DNA of 64,000 bases from Tritrichomonas musculus (lineage: Eukaryota; Parabasalia; Tritrichomonadida; Tritrichomonadidae), in NCBI GenBank assembly GCA_039105265.1, contig JAPFFF010000006.1:2480001-2544000 (forward strand). Direction: 5' to 3'. The first letter of the stretch is position 1, and every line of letters begins with the position of its first letter. A model generated the notes under the pieces. That model was not told the origin of the DNA, did not search any database, and saw only the letters and a list, made by a program, of their open reading frames with translations. Position numbers and translations under genes: made by a program. Shown here piece after piece: positions 1 through 10,909 of the stretch.

Positions 1-2
1 GA

Positions 3-2009
3 GAACGCAATATTACCATCCTAATGGAATTTGCAAACAATGGATCACTCAGAGATGTACTTAAAAATATTCAGCAAAATTATGGTCCTAATGATTATAC
101 AAATACATCTCGCCAAATCATCTTAGTGGGAATATGTCGAGGAATGAAATATCTTCATGATCGTAATATTATACATCGTGATCTTAAAGCAGAGAACATA
201 TTGCTTGATGATGATTTTCACCCTCATATTACAGATTTTGGTCTATCAAAATTTCTGGAAATTGGCCATTCGCATAGCCAAACAAAATTTGGAGGTACAT
301 TATCGTATGAAGCCCCAGAAATTCTTAAAAAAATTCCATATGACAAAAAAGTTGATGTTTATTCATTTGCAATCTTAATGTTTGAAATCATAACCGAGAC
401 AAATCCTTATCCAGAGCTCGCAAGGGCAGAACTATCAGACTATGACTTTAAAAACAAAGTTGTCAATGATAATTACCGTCCTAAATTCAATGTTCCTATC
501 AAAAAATCGTTGAAAAAATTGATTGAAAAATGTTGGTCAGATGACCCAAAAGAACGACCGACATTTGACGAAGTATTTACTAAACTATCCAATGCAAACA
601 ATGACATTAATGAAGAAAATTACTTGCTTGATGATGTTGATGTCGACGAGTTAAATCTTTATCTCGATGATATAACAGAAGTCACTGACAACACAGAGAA
701 ATTTGTACAAAAAATTTCTGACATTGAAAAAGAGAATCAGCAACTCAAAAGAGAAATGGAAAGAATGAGGTTAGAAAACATTCAGCTAGCAAAAGAGAAC
801 AACTCATTAAAGGAAGAAAACAAGCAACTCAAGCAAATAAAAGGTGAACTTGAAACAAAAATAGATGAAATGAACCATTCAAAAAGTAAATCAAAAAGTC
901 AGCTACAAGTAAAGCCATCTAAAGATCTCTTTACAATGCAGAAGTCATCGCAGGCAATCATCTTAAGTGTCTGTGAATCGGAAATCGACGCTCCAAAAAA
1001 GTTGCCAATTGATCCTTCTTCACTCCTTTCTTATTCGGTTTATTTTGAGCACTCGGTGCTGGTCACGAAGGGCGGTTCTTTGCAGGGAGTCGGGCATAAC
1101 AATGACGGCAGAATCAGCTCCTCCCTGAAGAAATCTTGCATTGCGCAATTCACCGAGTTTTCAATCAAGGACAGCAGCGGGCATCACCTCCTTCCAATTT
1201 CGGCTGTTTGCAGCGACTGTGGCACACTTTATATGCTGTCAAAAAGCGGCGGAAGAGGGAGACAGCTTGCGTACTGTGATTGGCAAATAAATGGGGGCAG
1301 CCCGGTTTTTCTTGACATCGGAAATGAGGAGCCAGTGGCACTTTTTGGCGGTTGTGTTCACACAGCTGCAATCACCAAAAAAGGTGAAATTTTATTCATC
1401 AACCGTCACCCAATCAAAAAGTCAACCAAATCACGAATTGCGCCTGTTCCCCTTCCATACGGAGAGAAGGCTGTTTGTGTCGCTTGCTGCTTGAATTCAA
1501 TCGTTGCTCTCAGCTCAAAAGGAAGAGTTTTCGAGTCTTTCGTAACCGAAAGAAGTAACGTCCTCAAATTTCAAGCCGTTAGAGAACTCGCTGCACGCGA
1601 AGTTCGCTCCGTGTCGGGGACAAAGGATCACTCTTTCGTCGTCACAAAGGAAGGTTCCGTCTTTGGACGTGGATCAAACGAGTATGGTCAGCTCGGCCTC
1701 GGAAAAGAGGTGAAGTCTGTTTCGTCGTTCACCGAGATTTCGTCTCTTGAAGGTTGCAGAATTAGGGCCGCTTACGCTGGGTATCACCACTCTCTGTTCG
1801 TGACATTTGAAGGGAAGATTCTCTCTTGTGGGCCGAATAATTTTGGCCAGCTTCTCCTCAGAAACGGGACAAAAAAAAACGTTTATTTGCCATCAGAAAC
1901 GTTGATTACTGAAGGTGCTACATTCTGTATCGCAGGATACCTGAGCGCTGTTTTCATTGGAAGTGAGCCACCGCCAAACACTCCAAACAGGAGAATACAA
2001 TTCAAATAA
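3..2009 (+). CDS. Protein kinase - coiled coil - RCC1-like repeat protein (5' partial)
   Basis: Open from the window edge: codons before the first in-window ATG (position 24) read as kinase sequence, so the true start lies upstream. Counting from that ATG, the C-terminal kinase lobe shows HRDLKAEN at 51-58, DFG at 71-73 and an APE-type motif (SYEAPEI) near 95-100, so the catalytic and Mg-binding residues are present; the fold looks TKL-like. Residues ~225-285 are a charged Glu/Lys/Asn-rich coiled coil. From ~330 to 650 there are RCC1/ATS1-like repeats (for example HSFVVTKEGSVFGRGSNEYGQ). Kinase-RCC1 fusions are seen in trichomonads. The predicted role is a Ser/Thr or Tyr kinase whose propeller binds partners; substrate unknown. 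From about position 1000 the coding sequence becomes visibly more GC-rich than the kinase half. Confidence 0.9.
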   Translation, partial: ERNITILMEFANNGSLRDVLKNIQQNYGPNDYTNTSRQIILVGICRGMKYLHDRNIIHRDLKAENILLDDDFHPHITDFGLSKFLEIGHSHSQTKFGGTLSYEAPEILKKIPYDKKVDVYSFAILMFEIITETNPYPELARAELSDYDFKNKVVNDNYRPKFNVPIKKSLKKLIEKCWSDDPKERPTFDEVFTKLSNANNDINEENYLLDDVDVDELNLYLDDITEVTDNTEKFVQKISDIEKENQQLKREMERMRLENIQLAKENNSLKEENKQLKQIKGELETKIDEMNHSKSKSKSQLQVKPSKDLFTMQKSSQAIILSVCESEIDAPKKLPIDPSSLLSYSVYFEHSVLVTKGGSLQGVGHNNDGRISSSLKKSCIAQFTEFSIKDSSGHHLLPISAVCSDCGTLYMLSKSGGRGRQLAYCDWQINGGSPVFLDIGNEEPVALFGGCVHTAAITKKGEILFINRHPIKKSTKSRIAPVPLPYGEKAVCVACCLNSIVALSSKGRVFESFVTERSNVLKFQAVRELAAREVRSVSGTKDHSFVVTKEGSVFGRGSNEYGQLGLGKEVKSVSSFTEISSLEGCRIRAAYAGYHHSLFVTFEGKILSCGPNNFGQLLLRNGTKKNVYLPSETLITEGATFCIAGYLSAVFIGSEPPPNTPNRRIQFK

Positions 2010-2242
2010 AAAATAGTGCACTTTTTTGAACAGTTTATTTAGATATGAAAAATAATATAAGTAAATTTATAATTTACCAGGTAAAAATGATGATTGATTT
2101 ATGAGCTTTTTCTGATGTATATAATTAGAAAGAAATATTTTTTGTTATTGCTTATTTAAAAAAGTTTGATATTGTCAAAATCGAACAAAGATAACTAAAT
2201 ATGATTTTTATTAAATAAACAATTTATGTAAACAAGAAACAA
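2010..2242. other. AT-rich spacer
   Basis: Short AT-rich gap between the kinase-RCC1 stop and the tRNA. I see no coding signal. Confidence 0.6.
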
Positions 2243-2317
2243 GGTTGTTTGGACCGAGCGGCCAAGGGCACTTGACTTAAATCAGGTTTGACGTGGGTTC
2301 GACTCCCACAACAACCA
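2243..2317 (+). tRNA. tRNA-Leu-like gene, anticodon probably TAA (atypical)
   Basis: The 7-bp acceptor stem pairs GGTTGTT with AACAACC. The T arm reads GTGGG-TTCGACT-CCCAC and the D region (TGGACCGAGCGGCCAAGG) is Leu-like. The anticodon region CTTGACTTAAATCAGG suggests TAA. Two things are odd: closing the stem fully leaves a 6-nt (or 8-nt) anticodon loop instead of 7, and the long variable arm usual in tRNA-Leu is nearly absent. A T-run follows at 2318 and could serve as a Pol III terminator. It could be a divergent functional tRNA or a decaying copy. Confidence 0.7.
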
Positions 2318-2835
2318 TTTTTTTGTATTTTTTTTTTTTTTAAATTCTCGAAAATGAAAAAGAAAGAAAAAAGATGAAAGTATTGATGCATGTGTTTTTT
2401 TAATTTATTATGATGACTGATTGATCTAAAGAATTCCTGTTACCAATTTGAAAATATCTTGTGTATCTGCAATATTTGAAAGCATAATGTCATGTAAACC
2501 AATAACAAAATTGTTGCTTCTTATATTTAAATGAATAAAAATTTTTATTTTTAATATTCTTTTTAAAGTAAATAGATATTTTTTGAAATTGTGAAAGTTT
2601 TAATAAATAAACATGCGCAAACAATCTATATGATAGAAAAAAATATCTAGATTTTCCCCTCACAATTTTGATAATGATTATTTTTTATTTTTTTCAAAAA
2701 ACAAAATAAAATTAAACTTTTTGAAAATACCCAATTTATTTGTTAACTTTTTCAATAAAATAAAAAAAACAAAAATTGAGGATGAATAACTTATAGAAAA
2801 ATTTTATTTTTGATATTTTGCACGACAAAAAAACA
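2318..2835. other. AT-rich spacer
   Basis: About 500 bp of AT-rich sequence with a T-run directly after the tRNA. I see no coding frame in it. Confidence 0.6.
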
Positions 2836-3150
2836 ATGCAATTTAATTCATTACCAAGTACATTTGAAAAAAGAAATGAAGCACAAAACAAAGAGGAAAA
2901 GAAAGAATCAGAAAATGATAATTGGTCTAGTTTAAATTCAACTGCAAATCAGTTTGAAGATATTGAAATTCCAGATGCAAGAGAAGAAGAAGATGAAGAT
3001 GATGAAGAATTAAATAGAAGACTTTATATTCCGCCAAACCTAATTTACTTATATCAAAGTATGTCGCTAAATGACACCAAAGATGAATTCATTGATTCGA
3101 TGTCTGATATTTTCACAATTGAAAATATACAAAATAATGATATGAATTGA
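2836..3150 (+). CDS. Small acidic protein of unknown function
   Basis: A 104-residue frame starting at the first ATG (2836); the open frame itself extends a few codons upstream from a TTG. The protein is strongly charged: a Lys/Glu-rich segment, then an acidic run of Glu and Asp, then a hydrophobic stretch containing RLYIPPNLIYLYQ. There is no signal peptide or membrane segment. The base composition is less extreme than the flanks, which supports coding. I do not recognise the family. It lies between a tRNA and a convergently transcribed epimerase gene. Confidence 0.55.
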   Translation: MQFNSLPSTFEKRNEAQNKEEKKESENDNWSSLNSTANQFEDIEIPDAREEEDEDDEELNRRLYIPPNLIYLYQSMSLNDTKDEFIDSMSDIFTIENIQNNDMN

Positions 3151-3378
3151 TTTTTAATTAATCATTATATAATTTATTATTACCAATATTTTTTTTTAAT
3201 GTCAGCCCCATTTTTTAAATCATTTTAAAATGTCTTTAAATATTTAATATTAATAAAATAAATAGTCATTACAAATATCATCCAATAATATGAAAATTAG
3301 TAATTAACTAAAAAAATAAACAATAAACAATAATTTTCTAAATATTTAAGAGTTTTTTTCTTTTAAATAAAAAAAAAA

Positions 3379-5139
3379 TTAAGAAACATTAAGCCAAAAA
3401 GATATATGATTAAACAACGAAAATTTTTTGTTGTTATTTCTTATGAGTCCATGATGAGGATGAAGAGGGTCATCGTAGTAGCATGACTCATTGAATATCT
3501 GAGCAAATCCGTAAACGTTATTTTCATTTATTTCGTGATCATTGTACCAAACCTGAGCGAAGAAAGGATTCGTTCTTGCAATTGAATCGTAATTCCACGA
3601 ATCCATTGGAATGAAGCAGTGCGGGCACCAGTGACCGCCAAAAAGAATCAAAGTAGGACTCGCGAGAAAAGTCTTTTTACAATGTCCGCATCGCCAAACA
3701 ATTTTTGTCACCAAGTCGCCTTTTTTCATTGTTTTGCTGACAACTTCTCCGCCTCTAAATTTAGCAGCTTCTATTAAGTCAGATAATTCAAGTTCATTTC
3801 TAGGTTTATCTTCATTGTATCCGTGATTTAGTTTATTTTTGAGACCATATTTGGTCGATGAATTTATATTCAAAAAATTGAAATCAAACCAATTTTTTGG
3901 AATTTTTTGAAACTCGTCAAAAGAGCCATAAAAAGCGGTTATTCTATCGGTTTTATTATTTTTGATCCAGTCAATCGTTCCAGCCCACTTTTTGCTAGCA
4001 ATGCTTCTCATGAAAATCTTCACCGCGAAACTGATCAACTTTTTGAACGGAACATAATTAGCAATTTTGTAATAAAAAGCAATTTGGTCTATCATTCTGT
4101 TAAAATATTCTTCTTTTGGAACGTTTTCTCGAAATTGTAGATAATCTTCAAGTATATCACTATCGAGAAAATAATGTCCGTGGAAGTTCTTGGTTGAAAA
4201 CCAATTCGGTTCAAAGGAATCTTCCATTCTTCCTAATCCGATATGTTTAAAGATCATCGTCTCGAATTCGTAATTACTCATACGATATTTCTCGCCTGAT
4301 CCGATGTTGTAGAAACGATTCCAGAAGTCTTTTGGTAGTTCGTTGTCCTTGTCTTTCATGACGAGATTAAGCATGACTCGTCCGCTGTCTTCGACTGTGC
4401 ACCATTCAAGGACATTGTTGGTCGGTATGTTAAAGATGATTGGATCCATAAGTTTAAACAAGCCTGGATGTAAAATTCCCGTCTGTCTTAAAACAACCCA
4501 ATTTTTAATTCCACTTTCGACAATGATTCTTTCGGCAATAGCTTTCGAACGGCCATAATGATCATAAATGGATATCTTTATCGGATCCCCTGTTCGTCCC
4601 CAGTGGACTGGATAGTTTCGGTTTCCTGTCTCTGCAACTGAACCAATATAACATACTTTGATTGAATCTGGATCTTTTTGCTGTAAAACCGCTTTCACGA
4701 TGTTTTGTGCTGATTCGATGTTTGTTTTTTGTGTTAAATATGGATAAGTGTCGGCTTGTGGAGATACTAATCCTCCAATATGAAGAATGTAATCAGATCC
4801 TTCAACGCCTTTTAGCACATCGTTGTAGTTGACTAAATTGCCCCAAATTACTTCGATTTTTTCTGATCCGTATTTGTTTTGATAATCTTGAATTATTTTT
4901 TGATTATTTTGAGATGGTCGAAGAAGTAGCTTCAACTTGAATTCATCGAGATGTTTAACAAATTGATTCAAGGTCGATTTCCCCATAACTCCAGAGCTTC
5001 CTGTAATGAATACTGTTTTTATATTTGTTTGATTTTGAAAACTTTGATGAGTGATCCAAATTGATTGTTGATTTCTTTCTTGAATAGGACTATTTGTCTT
5101 CTTGACGAGAACAGAGAGGTAAAATATCAATAAATACAT
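3379..5139 (-). CDS. NAD-dependent epimerase/dehydratase with C-terminal zinc ribbon
   Basis: 586 residues. An extended short-chain dehydrogenase fold is indicated by the nucleotide-binding motif TGSSGVMG at ~46-53 and the catalytic YGRSK (YxxxK) at ~195-199, with SVAETG before it supplying the Ser. The family acts on nucleotide-sugar or related substrates; the substrate cannot be told here. The last ~120 residues carry CGHC and CPHC pairs about 20 residues apart, a zinc-ribbon arrangement unusual as a tail on this enzyme. The N-terminus (MYLLIFYLSVLVKK) is hydrophobic and may be a short anchor. A 19-nt A-run lies directly before the ATG, preceded by another ATG that is out of frame only because of run length. 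Transfer from bacteria is plausible but untested. Confidence 0.85.
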   Translation of the reverse strand: MYLLIFYLSVLVKKTNSPIQERNQQSIWITHQSFQNQTNIKTVFITGSSGVMGKSTLNQFVKHLDEFKLKLLLRPSQNNQKIIQDYQNKYGSEKIEVIWGNLVNYNDVLKGVEGSDYILHIGGLVSPQADTYPYLTQKTNIESAQNIVKAVLQQKDPDSIKVCYIGSVAETGNRNYPVHWGRTGDPIKISIYDHYGRSKAIAERIIVESGIKNWVVLRQTGILHPGLFKLMDPIIFNIPTNNVLEWCTVEDSGRVMLNLVMKDKDNELPKDFWNRFYNIGSGEKYRMSNYEFETMIFKHIGLGRMEDSFEPNWFSTKNFHGHYFLDSDILEDYLQFRENVPKEEYFNRMIDQIAFYYKIANYVPFKKLISFAVKIFMRSIASKKWAGTIDWIKNNKTDRITAFYGSFDEFQKIPKNWFDFNFLNINSSTKYGLKNKLNHGYNEDKPRNELELSDLIEAAKFRGGEVVSKTMKKGDLVTKIVWRCGHCKKTFLASPTLILFGGHWCPHCFIPMDSWNYDSIARTNPFFAQVWYNDHEINENNVYGFAQIFNESCYYDDPLHPHHGLIRNNNKKFSLFNHISFWLNVS

Positions 5140-5161
5140 TTTTTTTTTTTTTTTTTTTCAT

Positions 5162-7088
5162 TATGTATTCTTTCAAATATTCTATTTGAATTTATTGAAA
5201 AAGTTACAAAATTTTAAATAATATGATTCATTATTAAATCATTTAAGTATTCAATCTTTTATCTGACCTCAGAAAAAGATGTTTGTTGTTTTATATTATT
5301 TAAGTTTTTTTCCATCAAAAATCAATGCAAAAACCTTATTGTCTGATGTTTATAAAGAGTTATATTGTTCTATTGAAAAGTTTCTAAAATTCAAATTATT
5401 TTTGTTAAAAAAAAATAAAAATGATTTACTTCTAACGATGAAAGATTGGGCTTGCAATAACTTTTAAAGACGAGTTTTCATTCTTTTATGTCAAAAGCAA
5501 AATTTTTTGAAACGCAAAAAAAAAAATAATAATATTATCACAAAAAAAAAATTTCAATGAAGTTAATTTAACTGCAATTGAAAAATTGATAAGTTCCCAA
5601 AATGCTTATTGTTTAGCTTTTTTGTTATTTGATTTTCAAAAAAATGAAATGATTTTTACTTTTGGATATGGTTGATTTTTTGTGAGCATATAAAGATTGA
5701 GAGTATTCAAAAAATATAATTGATACAAATGTATGGAAACTCGAAAAAAACGAAATAGAAATAACTAGTGGTTTTTAAATCATCATATTTTATAATATGT
5801 TTTTATATTGAATTTTATATTATTATAATAGCCATAAAATATTATATTTAAATTTTATTGTGAGATATATGCAAAATATATAAATTGAATAAATAAAAAC
5901 TATTAAGTATTCAAAAATACGATTCAAGTAATCCATTATGAAAATCAATAAAAATTTATTATACATTGGAAATATGAATGAATATAAAATGTTACATATA
6001 TAATTATTAATTATAATTTAGGTTTTGAAAAATTAAATAAGATATTGGAAATTTAAACTATGATTTTAATTTCAATAAAATGTTATTAATTTTATTGAAT
6101 GATTACATACAATAATTTGAGAAAATAAAAATCTATCATTATTTTCATTAATAATGAGGAATTAAAATAGCTCATACAATTATTTATGAATGCTTTATCA
6201 AAATATTTTTATACCTTTGAATTATGGATGAGTTTTTAATTTTGAATGCATTTAGAGATTTATAATTATATATGTATTTATTTGTAAATAATTTTTGTGT
6301 TTCATTTTATATTTATTTTATCATATTTATATCATATATTTAATATATATTCTATTTAAGAAATTGTTTTAATAAGATATAAATAAATAATCCAAATTTT
6401 ATACTCACAAAATATTTGAAGAGCTTTTATGTAAAAATTTATGCAAACATAAATATCCTAAAATAGAAACATATTTAACCTAATTGGCTCGGTAAAACCT
6501 CATTATATTTTATATTATAAGGTATATATTGTTTAGAGCTTGTAATATTATTCCAGTCTTTCCAGAAAATTCAAGATTTTTTGTGAGAACCAAAAAACGT
6601 GGTTATTCAAAAAAATGAATATTAAAATAAAATAGACGTTTATTTGAGAAGATTTGGTTTTCAAACATTTTTATCTTTTTTTAATGGCTATATCAAGTTT
6701 CTTTGCCTCGATAAAAAACCATTAATTTTATTATATAATAACATATCCGAAAATTATATTAAACGGTTAAGCCAATCTCTCCAGAAAAATCACATTTTTT
6801 TTAGTCGAAAATTTAATTTATAATATCTTCATAATTAGTGAAATAATAAGTGATATAAAATACAAACTAGCATTTAAAAACAATAAAACATATGTTAAGC
6901 AAATACAAATGCACATATATGATGGTATCATACAGATATTCCATTTTGATGAGAAAAAATTAATTGGTCTATAAAGTTAAATATATACAATTCATCATAA
7001 GTATGATATGAATAATCAATGTTACCGATCAATATTTACTATATAAAAAGATAAAAATATTTCAAAAAACATTCCATACATTTATTGA
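5162..7088. other. Gene-poor AT-rich region
   Basis: Very AT-rich with many A/T runs. A 62-codon frame at 5279-5467 has AT-driven composition and no recognisable motif, so I do not call it a gene. Around 6490-6600 and 6760-6820 there are two diverged stretches sharing TCTCCAGAAAA-like sequence, possibly an old repeat. Confidence 0.55.
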
Positions 7089-7090
7089 TA

Positions 7091-7464
7091 CAGCATTTTT
7101 CATCTCACCTTGCAGTATAGAAAATTGTGGGGATTTCGTTACGGTTTAAGTCAAAATTGAGCCGATTATTTTGATTATTTTGTGTTTTCGTAGATAAAAA
7201 AAAATTGTTTTTTTCAAATATATTTATTTCATTTTATAAATTAAATAAATCATTGCTATATCATAAAACATACTTTTATTTGTGTTTTAATTCTAATTTT
7301 AAATAAATATTATGAAGTAAACTTTTATTTATCAAGATAGATTTTTTAGGGAATTTTACAACATTCAAATCCCAAAATAATCAAAATAAACAGCTCAATT
7401 TTGAATCAAACTGCAACGAATTTCCCTCAATTTTCTATACTGCAATGTGAGCTGAAAAATGCTG
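7091..7464. mobile_element. TA-flanked MITE, 374 bp with ~95-bp inverted ends
   Basis: The left end CAGCATTTTTCATCTCACCT and the right end (as reverse complement CAGCATTTTTCAGCTCACAT) are inverted repeats that continue for roughly 95 bp with some mismatches. The element is bounded by TA on both sides (7089-7090 and 7465-7466). TA duplication and long imperfect inverted repeats are the signature of Tc1/mariner-type (Stowaway-like) non-autonomous elements. There is no coding capacity. Confidence 0.8.
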
Positions 7465-8460
7465 TAATAATGTAGCTGTATCATATTATTAAAAATGTTT
7501 TCATATGAAATAAATCTAAATTTTATCGATAAATAATATGTATATAGCATTTTTTGGTAATATTTCAAAGGAAATGATGTTCGAAAAAATATTAAATGTT
7601 ATTATTATTTTATTTGTCTAGAGATTTAATATATAAAATTGAGTTATTTTTTGATTTCACAAGCAATGAATGCTTTTGAAAGAAAAAAAAAAAAAAAAAA
7701 AAAGATAAATTATTTAAAATCATTTATTCAAGCATTTTTCGCTGTTAAGGTTCAAATCCAGTACATTATTAAATAGATTTTGTAGAATGTTTATTTTTTA
7801 AGATTCTCTTAAAACATTGAATGTGATTTTTAATTAAATTAAAACATTTAATGTGATTTTTAATATCTGTGGAATGCGAAATCACATATTGATTGCAAAA
7901 ATATCTTTCCTTATTATATTTTATCATTTTTTGAATTCACACTTTTAAGAAAAAAAAAAATACCTATGCATCATCTAACTAGTATAAATAGAGGAAACAT
8001 TCATGATAACTGAACAATTGAATTCAAAACAAATTCGTTATTATATATAAAAGATCCACTTTGATAGCCATGGCTGGGAAGTGATGATGCCTTTATTTGC
8101 TTTGATTTCATAAACAAACTTGCTATCTTGACTAGAACAGTGTCAATGACGGTTGGAATGTTTTTAGGTAATGACGAGTCTGTTTTGGAAGAAGCCAAAG
8201 TCATTCATATTTTTAATATTAACAAGTCAAACTGGAGGAAGTTCCATAAATAATTATATTTGGTTTTATATAAAAAAATCTGGATTAAAGAATCTCTCAA
8301 TTAATTTTTTTTTATTAATCAATTAAAATAGCTCTACAATAATAAAAAAAAGATATAAACAAATCGCACTAGAAAGGAGACTTTTCAAATTTGAATGTAA
8401 TGATATTTGTAAACTATTCAATTTTTTGAATGCTTTTATTGAGAATCCCTAAAAAATAAT
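7465..8460. other. Gene-poor region with a doubtful small frame
   Basis: Contains a ~24-nt A-run near 7680. A 67-codon minus-strand frame at 8001-8204 has slightly richer composition and a plausible residue mix, but no motif I recognise. I leave it as possible only. Confidence 0.45.
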
Positions 8461-9852
8461 TTAATTATAAATGGTGCCAAAAAACTCAAGAGCAGATAGA
8501 GAAAATATATAGTTACCTCCAGTATCAACTCCAGTTGATTTAATTCTGACGAATCTAAATCCTTCATTTTGATCTAATTTTTCCTGAATACTAAAAACAT
8601 GAGCTGCGTTTTTTCCATCCAAAAAGTCCACCTCGTCTCTTTTATCCAAAATTTTCCAATCATTATCCTCATCAGTATTTGAGCCTTCGATTACCCAATT
8701 CCTCAAGTGATAGTAGCCTTTTCCCCCGTGCATATTCCCGCTTCTAATTGAGTAAAAAGAAGGTTTAATTTTAAAATTTTTGAAATCAATTTTCAACCAT
8801 TCATCAGGCTTGTTATCGTTAACCGCCTCGAAAAAAGTGTCAGTTCTATCAAGGTCAACTACATTTTTTGGATAATATTCAGAATAAGTTGAAGAAGCGG
8901 TTACTTTGACAACTTTTTTATCATGAATATTTCCGCCACTTTTTTGAGTCAAATAATTAATGATTCCTTTGAATTTGTTTTCTTGAGTTTCGTCGTATTC
9001 AAAGCTTTGTGGATAATGCTTCCTTTTTTTCATGGCCTTGAAGCTTTGATTCAATAGTTTACAAAGTTTGCTCCATAACGGATTTGTCAGATTTTCTAAA
9101 GTTACAATTTTAAGGAATTTGTGGAACCTGGAATCACTCAGACCTAATACATTAACACGTTCTAAGAAATCAGGGAGAGTGTAGTCATCTTCTGTAGTTT
9201 CATCTGTCAAAAAAACTTTCTGAATGAAATCAAATAAAGAATCTTCTGATTCTATTTGTAGATGCTCGCTGTTGATAATTTGGTATAAAATTGATCTGGG
9301 GAGTTTTATTAATTTGTTCTTTTTGATGGTTGAAAAGTTTTTGGATATATAATTGAGTATATCTGGATAATTATATCTGTTGGATAATCTTGAATTTGAT
9401 TGAAAAGCTTGTAATTGGCGTATATAAAGATCAATATTGGTTTCATCAATGCTAATCGGATAGATGTGTCTGATATTGTCATATAATTCTTCATTTTCAA
9501 GAAGAACCGAAATTATCTGTATTTTAAACCCTTCTTCTTTTGTAATATCAATAGTAAAGCCTTTTGAAAGTCTTTCGATGTGCGAAATAATGTTATCAGT
9601 AAATAAACTTTTTAATTTGAAAGAAGAGCTTATTGGAAAACTCGAAAATAGTTCGTTAATATTAATTGAGTCTACTGTTGGATCAATTTGATGAAGACGA
9701 GAAACCGCTGGAGAAATAAATTCAGCGAAAATTTTATTAATTTTGAGTTCATGTTCTCCAAAAATAAAAGTAAAATGATTTTCGTCGTTGTTTTGATTTA
9801 AAATAATATTTTGTAAGCCTGCAGATGATAATGAAATAGATTTTTTATTCAT
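8461..9852 (-). CDS. BTB-like / F5-8 type C (discoidin-like) domain protein
   Basis: 463 residues. The N-terminal ~20-120 (FTFIFGEHELKINKIFAEFI onward) reads like the BTB/POZ-like domain common in trichomonad multigene families, followed by a helical BACK-like middle (SILYQIINSEHLQ). Residues ~305-463 form a galactose-binding/F5-8C-like module: ASSTYSEYYPKNVVD, then WLKIDF, RNWVIEGS and a closing LSALEFFGTI. There is no signal peptide, so a cytosolic adaptor or scaffold role is likely. A TCATTT initiator-like hexamer lies 14 bp before the ATG. The related C-terminal module of the protein at 13475-15304 suggests a shared domain repertoire. Confidence 0.85.
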   Translation of the reverse strand: MNKKSISLSSAGLQNIILNQNNDENHFTFIFGEHELKINKIFAEFISPAVSRLHQIDPTVDSININELFSSFPISSSFKLKSLFTDNIISHIERLSKGFTIDITKEEGFKIQIISVLLENEELYDNIRHIYPISIDETNIDLYIRQLQAFQSNSRLSNRYNYPDILNYISKNFSTIKKNKLIKLPRSILYQIINSEHLQIESEDSLFDFIQKVFLTDETTEDDYTLPDFLERVNVLGLSDSRFHKFLKIVTLENLTNPLWSKLCKLLNQSFKAMKKRKHYPQSFEYDETQENKFKGIINYLTQKSGGNIHDKKVVKVTASSTYSEYYPKNVVDLDRTDTFFEAVNDNKPDEWLKIDFKNFKIKPSFYSIRSGNMHGGKGYYHLRNWVIEGSNTDEDNDWKILDKRDEVDFLDGKNAAHVFSIQEKLDQNEGFRFVRIKSTGVDTGGNYIFSLSALEFFGTIYN

Positions 9853-10909
9853 TTCTTTTAGATTTAAATGAGTAAATATGCATTCAAAATTTTTAACGAA
9901 AAACGTATTTTTTAAGTTTTTTTTATTATCTTGTTAACAAGTAAAAATAAATACATTTTTTAAAATTATTTTGAAAATAAATTGTTTTAATAGCATTAAA
10001 TCTCATCCTTACATTTGATGTAATTATTGAATCCATAGTGAAAATATAATCTATCTCTTTTTTCTGCCATTGTCCTTTGTTTCTATTTGGAATTTAATTT
10101 AATTGCTTTTATAAATGGTATTTATCAAGGAAAACAACATGGAAAGCATTGCTTATCATCAAGCCATGCTTTGCATTTTATTAGCAAAATGAAAAGTATA
10201 TTTATTGGTGAAATTAATTATATTATCTATACTCAAATGAATCATAGAAGATCTTTAGAAGCTTAAATATCTAGTTTCATAAATTTGTATTTTAAATTAA
10301 AGTTATTTTAAGTGCCAAATAAAAATTAAGACCATTTCTTTTCTTTCCAATTAATGATGATAAATTTAATTAGAATCGTTTTGATAGAAATTAAATGATA
10401 ATGATATAAAAATTTTAAGTTCATATTTATATTCAATTAAGGATAAAATTATTTATATTAAATATATTAAGGGGGAGTCTCATTTTTTATTTTTAAATAT
10501 ATAGCAATATTATAAAATTATATTAAAATAAAAAATCAAATATTTATTTTTGGATGAGATATTAGTAAAATTAATTAACAAAAAATTGAATGAACGTTCT
10601 ACATTTTTTTTGAATATGATTATTCAAATTATTTTATTTTGAGAATGTAAAAAAGAGAAATAATTCAATTTTTGAAATTTTTTAAATAAAAAAGATTTTT
10701 ATTTTAATAAAATTTTTAATTAATGCAACATATAATATATATATATATTAAAATTAATGTATTAATTTTAAATATATTATTTATTTAGAAAAATAAAACA
10801 TAATTGCAAAAATAATGGTATAACAATATTTATTGTTTTAGAATGTTATAAAAAAATTTGATAAAAGATAATAATTCAAAAAAACTTAAGTAATGATTTA
10901 TTTTATAAT
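9853..10909. other. AT-rich intergenic region
   Basis: About 1 kb between two divergently oriented genes. AT-rich, with a short (AT)n near 10735. I see no gene. Confidence 0.6.
9866..9871 (-). promoter_or_regulatory. Initiator-like element (TCATTT)
   Basis: Matches the known trichomonad initiator TCA+1Y(T/A) and sits within 20 bp of the ATG at 9852, as expected for very short 5' leaders. Confidence 0.45.

Noticed and set aside
5279-5467. 62-codon plus-strand frame
   Set aside because: Composition of random AT-rich sequence, no motif and no initiator-like element close by.
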